Assembly (NCBI GenBank): GCA_900078775.1
Contig: LT549889.1
Coordinates: 186,001 to 250,000 of the forward strand
Source of the DNA: Mycolicibacterium aurum
GTDB lineage: Bacteria; Actinomycetota; Actinomycetes; Mycobacteriales; Mycobacteriaceae
Direction of reading: 5' to 3'
Length of the DNA stretch: 64,000 bases
Each line of letters opens with the position of its first letter. Position 1 is the first letter of the stretch. The notes beneath the pieces were generated by a model that searched no databases, had not been told where the DNA came from, and worked only from the letters and a program-made list of their open reading frames with translations. This document shows positions 1 through 8,724 of the stretch, one piece after another. Both the position numbers and the translations under genes were made by a program.

Positions 1-96
1 TTCGCGCACGCCGCGTCCAACACCGATGTCACCGTGATGGATCAGATGAACGACCTGTTCAACGGGCTGCTTCTCGAGACGGACAACGCCCGGTAG
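1..96 (+). CDS. C-terminal end of an upstream gene (partial)
   Basis: An open frame enters from the left edge and ends with TAG at 94-96, three bases before the next start codon, leaving 31 C-terminal residues ending LLLETDNAR. The close spacing suggests it is co-transcribed with the aldehyde dehydrogenase that follows. Too little remains to name a family. Confidence 0.5.
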   Translation, partial: FAHAASNTDVTVMDQMNDLFNGLLLETDNAR

Positions 97-99
97 CCC

Positions 100-1482
100 A
101 TGACGGCAACCCTCGAACCGGACTGCGCGGCGACGATCGCCCGGCTGCGGCACACCTTCGACAGCGGGCGCACCCTCGGTGTCGACTGGCGGCGCACCCA
201 GTTGCGGGGATTGGCCGCCATGCTGGTCGACAACGCCGACGCCGTCGTGGACGCGGTCTCGGCCGATTTGCGCCGCGCGCCGTTCGAGACCTGGATGGCC
301 GAGATCTTGGCGACGGTGAACGAGGCCCGCTACGCCGCGCGCAATGTGCACAAGTGGACCCGCCGCCGGTTCCGGCGCCTGGAGTGGACCCAGCTGCCGG
401 GTCGGGCCTGGATCGAGTACGAGCCCTACGGAACGGTGTTGATCGTCGGACCGTGGAACGTCCCGTTCCAACTGACCCTCACCCCGGTCGTCGGCGCCCT
501 CGCCGCGGGAAACACCGTGGTGATCAAGCCATCCGAGCTCGCCCCCGCCTCCTCCCGGCTGCTGGCCGAGCTGGTGCCGCGCTATCTGGACCCGGATGCG
601 GTGGCGGTGGTGGAGGGTGACGGCGTCACCACCGGGGAGCTGATCGCGCAGGGCATGGACCGGGTGCTGTTCACCGGGGGTACCGAGGTCGGGCACAAGA
701 TCATGGCCGCCGCGGCCGACCATCTGACCCCGGTCACCCTGGAGCTGGGCGGTAAGAGCCCGGTGATCGTCGCCGCCGACGCGGACGTGCGCACCGCGGC
801 GCGCCGGATCGCCTGGATCAAGGTGATGAACTCCGGGCAGATCTGCATCGCACCGGATTACGTGCTCGCGCACGCGAGCGTCCGCGACCGTCTGATCGAC
901 GAGATCCGCCGCGCCCTGGCCGAATTCCGTCCCGGCGCAGCGGGCGGCTTACCGATCGTCAACGATCGTCAGTTCACTCGGCTGGCCGGTGCGCTGGCCG
1001 CGACCCGCGGTGACATCGTCATCGGCGGCACCGTCGACGCGCGGCGCCTGGAGATCGCGCCCACCGTGGTGCTCGATCCGGCCGTGGACGAACCCCTGAT
1101 GACCGAGGAGATCTTCGGGCCGGTACTGCCGGTACTGACGGTCGAATCGGTGGAGCGCGCAATCGATTTCGTTCGCAGTAGACCCAAACCGCTTGCGGTG
1201 TACCTGTTCACCCGGTCCGCGGCGACCCGCGAGCTGGTCATACGCCGGGTGCCCGCCGGTGGCATGGTGGTCAACCAGCTGCTGATGCAGGTGGCGACGG
1301 CGAAGATGCCGTTCGGTGGGGTCGGCCCGTCCGGGATGGGGGCCTACCACGGGCGCTTCGGGTTCGAGGAGTTCAGTCACCGGAAGTCGGTGCTGACCAA
1401 GCCGACTCGCCCCGATCTGTCCGCGATGTTCTATCCGCCCTATACGGACAAGGGCCTACGACTGCTGCGCCGCCTGATCTGA
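100..1482 (+). CDS. Class-3 type NAD(P)-dependent aldehyde dehydrogenase
   Basis: A 460-residue ALDH superfamily protein, the length of class-3/fatty-aldehyde dehydrogenases (shorter at the N terminus than class 1/2). It should oxidise an aldehyde to an acid with NAD(P)+. Seen are the cofactor-site segment PWNVPF and the following VVIKPSE, the general base in LELGGKSP (Glu215) and the catalytic cysteine in GQICIAPDY (Cys249). The C terminus KGLRLLRRLI is basic and hydrophobic, as in membrane-associated members. It lies 36 bases before a carotenoid-oxygenase-type gene, so a likely substrate is an aldehyde made by that enzyme; this is inference from context. Confidence 0.9.
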   Translation: MTATLEPDCAATIARLRHTFDSGRTLGVDWRRTQLRGLAAMLVDNADAVVDAVSADLRRAPFETWMAEILATVNEARYAARNVHKWTRRRFRRLEWTQLPGRAWIEYEPYGTVLIVGPWNVPFQLTLTPVVGALAAGNTVVIKPSELAPASSRLLAELVPRYLDPDAVAVVEGDGVTTGELIAQGMDRVLFTGGTEVGHKIMAAAADHLTPVTLELGGKSPVIVAADADVRTAARRIAWIKVMNSGQICIAPDYVLAHASVRDRLIDEIRRALAEFRPGAAGGLPIVNDRQFTRLAGALAATRGDIVIGGTVDARRLEIAPTVVLDPAVDEPLMTEEIFGPVLPVLTVESVERAIDFVRSRPKPLAVYLFTRSAATRELVIRRVPAGGMVVNQLLMQVATAKMPFGGVGPSGMGAYHGRFGFEEFSHRKSVLTKPTRPDLSAMFYPPYTDKGLRLLRRLI

Positions 1483-1518
1483 CGACCTGTGTTCAGCCAC
1501 CTGTGAGGAGGACGTTTC

Positions 1519-2976
1519 GTGGATGCCACCCTGGTGCGGGAGAGCCCGTTTCTGACCGGCCATCACCAGCCCAACCGGATGGAGGTGGACGCGCCGGATC
1601 TGGTGATCCGCGGTCGGCTGCCCGACGACCTGGCCGGGGTGTTCTACCGTAACGGCGCCGAACCGCTGTACCCGCCGACCGACGAGGACTACCACTGGTT
1701 CGACGGCGACGGCATGGTCTACGCGTTCTTCATCGCCGACGGCCGGGTGTCCATGCGCAACCGCTGGGTGCGCACCGACAAATTCCTGCTCGAGCAGGGG
1801 GAGGGCCGGCGGCTGTTCGGGGTGCTGGGAAACCCGATGACCTCGGACCCCAAATCGCAGGGCACCCGGTACAACACCGCCAACACCAACGTCGTCATCC
1901 ATGGCGGCAAGCTGCTGGCGCTGATGGAGGGAGCGCCGCCGGTGGCGCTGGACCCGCGCTCGCTGGACACGCTGGGGGAACAGACCTACGGCGGGCTGAT
2001 CAGCACCACCTTCTCGGCGCATCCCAAGGTCGACCACGCCACCGGTGAGATGATCAACATCGGCAACGCGGTGCACGGCCTGGGCGGCGAGGCGGTGATC
2101 CGTTATGACGTCCTCGATTTCGACGGGGTGCCGGTGGTGACGGAGCTGATCCCGGTGCCGCACATGACGATGCTGCACACCTTCTTCGTCACCGAGAACT
2201 GGGTGGTGTTCCCGGTGATGCCGCTGGAGATCAGCCTGCAGCGGCTGCTCTCGGGCGGTCCGATGACGGCCTGGGTGCCGGACCGGCCGTCCAAGCTCGG
2301 TCTGATGCCGCGCCGCGGGACCGCTGCCGACGTCCGCTGGATCGAGGTGGAGCCGCGGCACATGCTGCACGAGGCCAACGTGTGGGAGGACGAGCAGGGC
2401 CGGATCGTCGCCGATGTGGCCGCGGCCGAGGGCACCGCGCTGTTCCCCGACATCCACGGCAACCGCGCCAGTCACGCCGAGACCCGACAGAGCCTGCGGC
2501 GCTGGACCATCGACCCGAAGGCGACCTCGGACACCCTCAATGAGGAGATCGTCAACGACCGCGACATCCAGTTCCCGCGCCCGGATGACCGGCTGATGTC
2601 GCACCGCAGCCGGCAGGCCTTCGCCAACAGCAATCTGAACTCCGGCGACGGCCGGGTCGAGGGGATGGACTCGGCGCTGCGGGTGGACACCGCCACCGGA
2701 GCCGAGGATCTGTACCACTTCGGCGCCGGTACCGCGGTGGGGGAGCTGATCTTCGCCCCGCGGCTGGGCAGTACCCACGAACTCGACGGCTATGCCCTGA
2801 CGTTGGTGCACCGCAAGGATGCGCTGGAAAGCGAGCTCGTGGTGTTCGACGCGGCCGACATCGCCGCCGGCCCGATCGCCGCCGCGGTGATCCCGTTCCG
2901 GATCCCCAGCGGCTTCCACTGCAACTACTACAGCGCGGACAGCCCGCTGTACCGCCAGGCGTTCGGCACCGCCTGA
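1519..2976 (+). CDS. Carotenoid/stilbene-cleavage dioxygenase family protein
   Basis: A 485-residue member of the retinal pigment epithelial membrane/carotenoid oxygenase family, non-haem Fe(II) enzymes that split a conjugated C=C bond of apocarotenoids, stilbenes or similar molecules into two carbonyl products. The four iron-ligand histidines expected for the seven-bladed propeller fold are present at His168 (AHPKVD), His220 (MLHTFF), His284 (MLHEAN) and His467 (GFHCNYY). The start is GTG at 1519 with a GAGGAGG-like ribosome site eight bases upstream. Substrate cannot be told from sequence. The flanking aldehyde dehydrogenase and the downstream beta-oxidation genes suggest the cleavage products are catabolised. 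Confidence 0.88.
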   Translation: MDATLVRESPFLTGHHQPNRMEVDAPDLVIRGRLPDDLAGVFYRNGAEPLYPPTDEDYHWFDGDGMVYAFFIADGRVSMRNRWVRTDKFLLEQGEGRRLFGVLGNPMTSDPKSQGTRYNTANTNVVIHGGKLLALMEGAPPVALDPRSLDTLGEQTYGGLISTTFSAHPKVDHATGEMINIGNAVHGLGGEAVIRYDVLDFDGVPVVTELIPVPHMTMLHTFFVTENWVVFPVMPLEISLQRLLSGGPMTAWVPDRPSKLGLMPRRGTAADVRWIEVEPRHMLHEANVWEDEQGRIVADVAAAEGTALFPDIHGNRASHAETRQSLRRWTIDPKATSDTLNEEIVNDRDIQFPRPDDRLMSHRSRQAFANSNLNSGDGRVEGMDSALRVDTATGAEDLYHFGAGTAVGELIFAPRLGSTHELDGYALTLVHRKDALESELVVFDAADIAAGPIAAAVIPFRIPSGFHCNYYSADSPLYRQAFGTA

Positions 2977-2993
2977 CCCCTTGTACCTGGGGA

Positions 2994-3043
2994 TTGACAG
3001 TCAGAAGTGATCCCTGTTACTAATTAATTAGTTGACCGGCCAA
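2994..3043 (+). promoter_or_regulatory. Promoter with AT-rich palindromic operator of the catabolic operon
   Basis: A consensus -35 TTGACA lies at 2994-2999. After a 17-base spacer comes TTACTA (3017-3022) as a possible -10. Over the -10 sits the perfect 14-bp palindrome ACTAATTAATTAGT (3019-3032), very AT-rich for this genome and placed where a repressor would block RNA polymerase. A second, imperfect dyad TTGACCGGCCAA follows at 3032-3043. The regulator is not identifiable; no TetR- or MarR-type gene lies next to it in the window. Confidence 0.6.
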
Positions 3044-3057
3044 TAGATGGAGAGCGG

Positions 3058-4041
3058 ATGACATCCACGGCAGACATCGGTCTCGGAACCGCCGAGCTGA
3101 CGCAGATCTTCACCACCGCCACCCGGATCAAGGTTTGCGACGAGAAGTTCCGTTCGCTGATCCTGACCGGGCAGGTCAGCGCGCAGTACTACTCGCCGCG
3201 CGGCCAGGAGATCGTATCCGCGTCCATGGGCGCGGCCCTGCGGGAGAGCGACTACATGGTCACCACCTACCGCGGCCTGCACGATCAGCTCGCCAAGGGG
3301 GTGCCGCTGCGCGAGCTGTGGGCGGAGTTCTTCGGGCGCGCCACCGGCACCTGCAAGGGCAAGGGCGGGCCCATGCACATCACCCATCCGGCCTCCGGGC
3401 TGATGGTCACCACCGGCATCGTCGGCAGTGGGCTGCCGATTGCCAATGGGTTGGCGCTGGCCTCCCAGCTGCAGGGCACCGACCGGGTCACCGTGGTCAA
3501 CTTCGGCGACGGCGCCACCAACATCGGCGCCTTCCACGAGGCGTGCAACCTCGCGGCCCTGTGGAAACTGCCGGTGGTGTTCCTCTGCCACAACAACCGC
3601 TACGCCGAACACACCTCCTTCGAGGACGGCACAAGTGTGGACCGGATCGCCGACCGGGCGGCCGCCTACAAGATGCGCGGTGTCCGGGTCGACGGCAACG
3701 ATCCGGTGGCCATGCACACCGCGGCACGCGAGGCTGTCGCCCGGGCCCGCGCGGGGGAGGGTCCGACCCTGTTGGAGGCCATGACCTTCCGGTTCTTCGG
3801 CCACCAGATGTCGGACCAGAACGAGTACATGAAACCCGGCGAACTGGAGGCCGAACGCGCCAACGATCCGGTGCTGCGGTTCCGGGCCGCTCTGATCGAG
3901 CAACAGGTGCTCACCGAAGCAGAGATCGAAGCCATTGAGGCGCAGGCCAAGTCGGAGGTCAAGGACGCCTTCGAGTTCGCGGAGGCAAGCCCGCCCCCGG
4001 ACCTGTCCGAACTGCTGACCGACGTCTACGAAGGGGTATGA
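3058..4041 (+). CDS. Thiamine-diphosphate 2-oxoacid/acetoin dehydrogenase E1, alpha subunit
   Basis: A 327-residue E1-alpha subunit of the acetoin/pyruvate/branched-chain 2-oxoacid dehydrogenase type. With E1 beta it uses thiamine diphosphate to decarboxylate a 2-oxoacid, or to cleave an acyloin such as acetoin, and passes the acyl group to a lipoyl domain. The thiamine-diphosphate motif runs from GDGATN (Gly150) to the NN pair at Asn179-Asn180. Length fits AcoA-like proteins better than the longer branched-chain E1 alpha. It is the first gene after the operator-bearing promoter. Its stop overlaps the region of the E1 beta start, so the two are translationally coupled. Confidence 0.9.
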   Translation: MTSTADIGLGTAELTQIFTTATRIKVCDEKFRSLILTGQVSAQYYSPRGQEIVSASMGAALRESDYMVTTYRGLHDQLAKGVPLRELWAEFFGRATGTCKGKGGPMHITHPASGLMVTTGIVGSGLPIANGLALASQLQGTDRVTVVNFGDGATNIGAFHEACNLAALWKLPVVFLCHNNRYAEHTSFEDGTSVDRIADRAAAYKMRGVRVDGNDPVAMHTAAREAVARARAGEGPTLLEAMTFRFFGHQMSDQNEYMKPGELEAERANDPVLRFRAALIEQQVLTEAEIEAIEAQAKSEVKDAFEFAEASPPPDLSELLTDVYEGV

Positions 4042-5081
4042 CGATGACCGAGACCGTCCCCATGCTGGGATTCCAGGCCATCGGCAGTGCCCTGGACGAC
4101 GCGCTGTCCCGCGACCCGTCGGTGTTCCTGCTCGGTGAGGACATCGCCGACCCCAGTGGTGGCGTCTTCAAGGTGTCCGCGGGGCTGTCCACCAAGTACG
4201 GCACCGACCGGGTACGGGCCACCCCGATCAGCGAGCAGGCCATCGTCGGCGCGGCCGTCGGTGCCGCCATCGCCGGCATGAAGCCGGTCGCCGAGATCAT
4301 GCTGATGGACTTCCTGGCCGTCTGTCTGGACCAGGTGGCCAACCACGCCGCCAAATTGCGCTACATGTCCGGCGGTCAGACCACCGTGCCGTTGACCATC
4401 CGCTGCGCTGCCGGCGCCGGAATGCAGTTCGGCGCACAGCATTCGGAGATGCTGGAAGCCTGGCTCACGCACATCCCCGGCCTGAAGGTGGTGGTGCCGA
4501 GCAACCCGGCCGACGCCAAGGGCCTGCTCACCGCGGCGATCGAGGACCCGGACCCGGTGATTGTGGTGGAGCAGAGCCTGCTGTACTTCGCACCGCCGCA
4601 GCCGGTGCCGGTCGGCCATCACGTGGTGCCGCTGGGTTCGGCCGCCACCGTGCGACCGGGCAGCGACATCACCCTGATCAGCTACGGCCGCCAGGTGCAC
4701 ACCGCGCTGGCCGCCGCCGAACAACTCGCCGAGGAGTCGATCGACGCCGAGGTCATCGATCTGCGGTCGTTGGTGCCGCTCGACGAGCGCACCGTGCTGG
4801 AGTCGGTGGGACGCACCCGCCATGCGGTGGTGGTGCACGAGGCGGTGCGGCGCAACGGGTTCGGCGCGGAACTGGCCGCCCTCATCACCGAGGCGCTTTT
4901 CGACGAACTCGGCGCCCCGGTGGCGCGGGTAGCCGGGGCCGACACCCCTATCCCGTACGCCAAGGTCCTCGAGGATGCGTTCGTCCCCGGCGCGGACGCC
5001 GTGGTATCCGCGGCCAAGAACGCCCTGTCCCGGTCCCGGTCCCGGTCCCGGTCCCGGTCCGGTGCCGGGGTGAACGGGTAA
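4038..5081 (+). CDS. 2-oxoacid/acetoin dehydrogenase E1, beta subunit
   Basis: A 347-residue E1-beta subunit with the transketolase-like pyrimidine-binding domain (LLGEDIADPSGGVFKVS near the N terminus, then ISEQAIVGAAVG and MDFL) and the transketolase C-terminal domain (LRSLVPLDERTVLESV). It starts four bases inside the E1-alpha gene and pairs with it. The C terminus is unusual: after the conserved end of the fold, a hexanucleotide repeat encodes five Ser-Arg pairs followed by SGAGVNG. I know of no such tail in acetoin or branched-chain E1 beta proteins. Confidence 0.9.
   Translation: MTMTETVPMLGFQAIGSALDDALSRDPSVFLLGEDIADPSGGVFKVSAGLSTKYGTDRVRATPISEQAIVGAAVGAAIAGMKPVAEIMLMDFLAVCLDQVANHAAKLRYMSGGQTTVPLTIRCAAGAGMQFGAQHSEMLEAWLTHIPGLKVVVPSNPADAKGLLTAAIEDPDPVIVVEQSLLYFAPPQPVPVGHHVVPLGSAATVRPGSDITLISYGRQVHTALAAAEQLAEESIDAEVIDLRSLVPLDERTVLESVGRTRHAVVVHEAVRRNGFGAELAALITEALFDELGAPVARVAGADTPIPYAKVLEDAFVPGADAVVSAAKNALSRSRSRSRSRSGAGVNG
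5028..5062 (+). repeat. Hexanucleotide tandem repeat TCCCGG x5 inside E1 beta
   Basis: Five exact copies of TCCCGG (5028-5057) and a partial sixth, in frame as TCC CGG, encode Ser-Arg five times. Copy-number change would lengthen or shorten the tail by two residues without a frameshift, so it would tune the protein rather than switch it off. Confidence 0.9.
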
Positions 5082-5084
5082 TCC

Positions 5085-6590
5085 GTGGTCGCAGGGATCG
5101 CCCAGCACGCGGCCCGGACTCCCGACGATGACGCCGTCACCGACGGCGTCATCTCGTGGACCTGGTCGGAACTGAACGGCCGGCTCAACGGTGCGGTGAA
5201 CTGGCTGCTGGCACAGCAGATTCCGGAGGGCCGACGGGTCGCCGTGGCCGGGTCCAACAGCGCGCACGTGGCGTTGGCGCACCTGGCCGTCACCTACGCC
5301 GGACTCTCGGCCGTCCCGGTGAACTACCATCTGACGGCCGAGGAGATCGCGTACATCGTCGGCGACGCCGATGTGCACACCGTGCTGTGCAGCCCGGACG
5401 TCAAGGCCGCCGCGCAGTCCGGTGGCATGGCGGTGCTGGACTGGGCCGACTTCGACGCCGTCATCGCCGCCGCGTCCGAGGACGAACCCCCGGCCGACCT
5501 GGCCCCGGCCAAACCGCTGTACTACACCTCGGGCACCACCGGGCTGCCCAAGGGTGTCGAACTGCCCGATCAGATGTTCCCCGGCGGGGCCTCCATGGCC
5601 GAGTTCGTCGACCGGGTGGTCAACTCGCCGATCGGCAGTCCCGGAAAGCAGCTCGTGGTCGCGCCCATGCACCACACCGGGCCGATGGCCGGGGTCCGTG
5701 GCATCATCGCCGGCCGCCCCCTGGTGATCCTGCCCCGGTTCGATCCGGAGCAGGTCCTGGCCGCCATCGATCGCGAACGGGTCCAGGCCACCATGATGGT
5801 GCCCACCCACTTCTCCCGGCTGCTGCGGCTGCCCACCGAGATCCGCGAGCGCTACGACATCAGCAGTATGCGCACCATCGTGCACACCGGGGCGGCCTGC
5901 CCGGTCGAGGTGAAACGCGCGATGATCGACTGGTTCGGCCCGATCCTGTTGGAGGCCTACGGATCCACCGAGGCCGGCACCGTGACCATGATCGACTCGG
6001 CGCAGTGGCTGGCACACCCGGGCTCGGTGGGGCAGGCCATGCCCGGCTACGAACTCACCATCCGCGCCGAGGACGGTTCGGTCCTGCCGGCCGGCACCCC
6101 CGGCCTGGTGTGCGTGCGGTCGAGCACCGGCAACAACCCGCGCTACCACGGTGATCCGGAGAAGACGCGGCGCAGCTACGTCGCCGACGGTGTCTTCGCG
6201 CTCGGCGAGATCGGCTACCTGGACGAGGACGGTTACCTGTACCTGACCGACCGGGCGTCGGACATGGTGGTCAGCGGCGGCGTCAACATCTACCCGGCCG
6301 AATCGGAGGCGGTACTGCGCACCCACCCGGCCGTGGTGGACGTCGCGGTCATCGGCATCCCGCACGAGGACCTGGGGGAGCAACTGTGCGCGCTGGTGGT
6401 CACCAGCGATCCCGGTGTCGACCCGGCCGACCTGGTGTCCTGGACCCGGGACCGGCTGGCGCACTACAAATGCCCGAACCTGGTGCAGATCGTGGACTTC
6501 GAATTGCGCTCGGCGATGGGCAAACTCAACAAGCGGCAACTGCGTGCGGACTATCTGGCCACCGCCGTGCCCGCGGTCGGGAGGCCATGA
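5085..6590 (+). CDS. AMP-forming acyl-CoA synthetase (fatty-acid-CoA ligase family)
   Basis: A 501-residue adenylate-forming enzyme that activates a carboxylic acid with ATP and ligates CoA. It has the P-loop TSGTTGLPKG from Thr148, the YGSTEAG motif, the hinge segment LTDRASDMVVSGGVNIYPAE (20 residues) and the adenylation lysine in MGKLNKRQLR (Lys480). The GTG start at 5085 lies three bases after the E1 beta stop. Such synthetases feed a carboxylated side chain or ring into CoA-dependent beta-oxidation, consistent with the two acyl-CoA dehydrogenases and thiolase downstream. Substrate is unknown. Confidence 0.92.
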   Translation: MVAGIAQHAARTPDDDAVTDGVISWTWSELNGRLNGAVNWLLAQQIPEGRRVAVAGSNSAHVALAHLAVTYAGLSAVPVNYHLTAEEIAYIVGDADVHTVLCSPDVKAAAQSGGMAVLDWADFDAVIAAASEDEPPADLAPAKPLYYTSGTTGLPKGVELPDQMFPGGASMAEFVDRVVNSPIGSPGKQLVVAPMHHTGPMAGVRGIIAGRPLVILPRFDPEQVLAAIDRERVQATMMVPTHFSRLLRLPTEIRERYDISSMRTIVHTGAACPVEVKRAMIDWFGPILLEAYGSTEAGTVTMIDSAQWLAHPGSVGQAMPGYELTIRAEDGSVLPAGTPGLVCVRSSTGNNPRYHGDPEKTRRSYVADGVFALGEIGYLDEDGYLYLTDRASDMVVSGGVNIYPAESEAVLRTHPAVVDVAVIGIPHEDLGEQLCALVVTSDPGVDPADLVSWTRDRLAHYKCPNLVQIVDFELRSAMGKLNKRQLRADYLATAVPAVGRP

Positions 6591-7603
6591 TGGACACCGT
6601 CGAGATCACCCGGGACGTGGTGCCCCCGATGTTCGCGTTCACCGACGAACACCGGGCGCTGCGCGAGGTGGTGCGGGCGCTGTTCGCCGACACCGACGAT
6701 CCGGCGACCGGATGGCGGCGACTGCTCGGCGAGATCGGTGCGGACGAGATCATCCTGGGGGGTGCAGATTCCGATGGCATGGGCTCACCCATCGACCTGG
6801 CCATCCTGGCCGAGGAGGCGGGCGCCGCGCTGTTCGGCGGCCCGCTGATCCCGACGGTGCTGGCCAGGCAGTTCGCGGCCGAACTCCGCGACCCAGACCT
6901 GATCGCCGCGCTGCGCGACGGCACCCAGACCGTGGCGGCCACCCTCGGCGATGACAGCCCGGTATGGCACGGCCCCGGCGCGCATCTGCTGCTGGTCCGC
7001 CGCGGCGGCTGGGTGGCCCTGTTCGACGCCGCCGACCCGGACGTCGTCCTGACCCCGGTGGATGGGCTGGACCCGTCCCGGCCGCTGGCCCGCCACACCA
7101 CCGGCGCGGCCACCCCGATCGCACGTAGCGAGGGCGAGTCCGCCGGTGCCGAGCGCATCGTGTCGCTGGCCCTGTCCGCCGAACTGCTCGGGGTGGCCCA
7201 GCATGCACTGGACGGCACCGTCGGCTATGTGGCGCAACGGGTTCAGTTCGGGCGCACCATCGGCTCCTTCCAGGCCGTCAAACATCGGCTGGTCGACCTG
7301 CTGGCCAAGGTCGAGCTGACCCGCTCGGCGGTCTACGGCGCGGCCTGGCAGTTGACCTCGGCCCCGGAGGCGCTCTCGACCGAGGTGGATCTCGCGGTGG
7401 CCGCGGCGCTGTCCCGCGACACCGCGCTCGCGGTCACCAAGGCCGCCATCCAGTTGCACGGCGGCATCGCCATCACCTACGAACACTGGGCGCACCGCTA
7501 CTTCCGGCGGGCCCACGCGGTCACCGCGCTCACCGGCACTGCCGGCCGGTACCGCCGCCGGCTGGCCGACCTCGTCGATCTGCGGGACGGTGCCCATGTC
7601 TGA
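6587..7603 (+). CDS. Acyl-CoA dehydrogenase family protein (short subunit)
   Basis: A 338-residue acyl-CoA dehydrogenase-like protein, shorter than the usual 380-400 residues. The C-terminal flavin domain is clear (QRVQFGRTIGSFQAVKHRLVD and IQLHGGIAITYEHWAHRYFRR). The start ATGATG at 6587 overlaps the previous stop. A second acyl-CoA dehydrogenase follows at once, overlapping by eight bases. Adjacent unequal pairs of this type in mycobacterial steroid catabolism (for example FadE28-FadE29) form alpha2beta2 heterotetramers in which one subunit carries the catalytic base; by analogy these two probably form one enzyme. Confidence 0.88.
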   Translation: MMDTVEITRDVVPPMFAFTDEHRALREVVRALFADTDDPATGWRRLLGEIGADEIILGGADSDGMGSPIDLAILAEEAGAALFGGPLIPTVLARQFAAELRDPDLIAALRDGTQTVAATLGDDSPVWHGPGAHLLLVRRGGWVALFDAADPDVVLTPVDGLDPSRPLARHTTGAATPIARSEGESAGAERIVSLALSAELLGVAQHALDGTVGYVAQRVQFGRTIGSFQAVKHRLVDLLAKVELTRSAVYGAAWQLTSAPEALSTEVDLAVAAALSRDTALAVTKAAIQLHGGIAITYEHWAHRYFRRAHAVTALTGTAGRYRRRLADLVDLRDGAHV

Positions 7604-8723
7604 ACTGCGCGCCGAAGTCGAGGCTTGGATCCGGGAAAACCGGCCGAAGACAATGGATGTGAAGTCGGCACCGGACTGGTTCGGCACGCTGGGGGAGCGC
7701 GGTTACACTGTCGCGCACTGGCCGCGGGAGCACGGCGGGCTGGGCTACACCGAGGAGCAGTCCGCGGTGGTGCGCTCGGTGTTGGCCGAGCACGGTGTGG
7801 GCCTGCCCGACTACTACTTCGTGCCACTGACCCTGATCGGGCCGGCCATCATGGCCTGGGGCACCGCCGAGCAGCAGCAGCGCTACCTGCCCGGCATCGT
7901 CCGCGGCGCCGACATGTGGTGCCAGCTGTTCAGCGAGCCCGGCGCCGGATCGGACCTGGCCGGCCTGGCCACCCGGGCGGTGCCCGAGGACAGCGGCTGG
8001 CGGGTCAACGGGCAGAAGGTGTGGAGCTCGTTCGCCGCCGAGTCCCGGTACGGAATGCTGCTGGCCCGCACCGATCCCGACAAACCGAAGAACGCCGGCA
8101 TCACCTGCTTCCTGGTGGACATGACCGCACCGGGCGTGACGGTGCGGCCGCTGCGCCAGCTCACCGGCGAGGAACACTTCTGCGAGGTGTTCCTCCAGGA
8201 CGTGCTGCTCGGCCCCGAGTCGGTACTGGGACCCGTGGACGACGGCTGGCGGGTGGCGATGAGCACCCTGAACGCCGAACGCTCCGGACTGTCGGAGACC
8301 ACCAGTGCCAGCGGGGTGCCGCTGGGCCCGATGCTGGCACGCGCACGGCGCAGCGGGCAGTGGACGGACCCGGTGGTCCGCGACCGGGTGGCCGACCTGA
8401 TCGCCGTCGAACGGGCGTTGACTTTGACCAACGACCGCGCGACCAACCAGCGTGCGTCCGGAGGGTCGATCACCAAACTGGTGCTCTCGGAGCTCTCCCA
8501 GCAGATCGCCGAGTTGGGTTTCGAACTCGGCGGGGCAGCGGCCGCCTACTGGGATGACACGGTGCCACCGGACACCCACGATCTGCTGGACAGCCGCCGG
8601 TTCACCATCGCTGGGGGCACCTCGGAGGTGCAACGCAACATCGTCGGGGAGAAGGTGCTCGGGCTGGACCGCGAGATCGATCCGGGTCGCGGGAAACCAT
8701 GGCGTGAACTGCGACGCAGCTGA
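7596..8723 (+). CDS. Acyl-CoA dehydrogenase (second subunit)
   Basis: A 375-residue acyl-CoA dehydrogenase with all three domains: the N-terminal helical domain with WPREHGGLGYT, the beta domain with FSEPGAGSDLAGL, and the C-terminal domain ending in FTIAGGTSEVQRNIVGEKVLGL, the usual FAD-contacting signature. ATG at 7596 overlaps the preceding gene by eight bases and is preferred to the in-frame GTG at 7590. It probably introduces the 2,3-double bond into the acyl-CoA made by the upstream synthetase, working with the shorter neighbour as a heteromer. Confidence 0.9.
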   Translation: MSELRAEVEAWIRENRPKTMDVKSAPDWFGTLGERGYTVAHWPREHGGLGYTEEQSAVVRSVLAEHGVGLPDYYFVPLTLIGPAIMAWGTAEQQQRYLPGIVRGADMWCQLFSEPGAGSDLAGLATRAVPEDSGWRVNGQKVWSSFAAESRYGMLLARTDPDKPKNAGITCFLVDMTAPGVTVRPLRQLTGEEHFCEVFLQDVLLGPESVLGPVDDGWRVAMSTLNAERSGLSETTSASGVPLGPMLARARRSGQWTDPVVRDRVADLIAVERALTLTNDRATNQRASGGSITKLVLSELSQQIAELGFELGGAAAAYWDDTVPPDTHDLLDSRRFTIAGGTSEVQRNIVGEKVLGLDREIDPGRGKPWRELRRS

Positions 8724-8724
8724 C

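Noticed and set aside
4026..6539. 837-codon open frame on the minus strand opposite E1 beta and the acyl-CoA synthetase
   Set aside because: The plus-strand genes carry full catalytic motifs; the antisense product is Arg/His/Gly-rich without any recognisable domain, a usual shadow in high-GC DNA.
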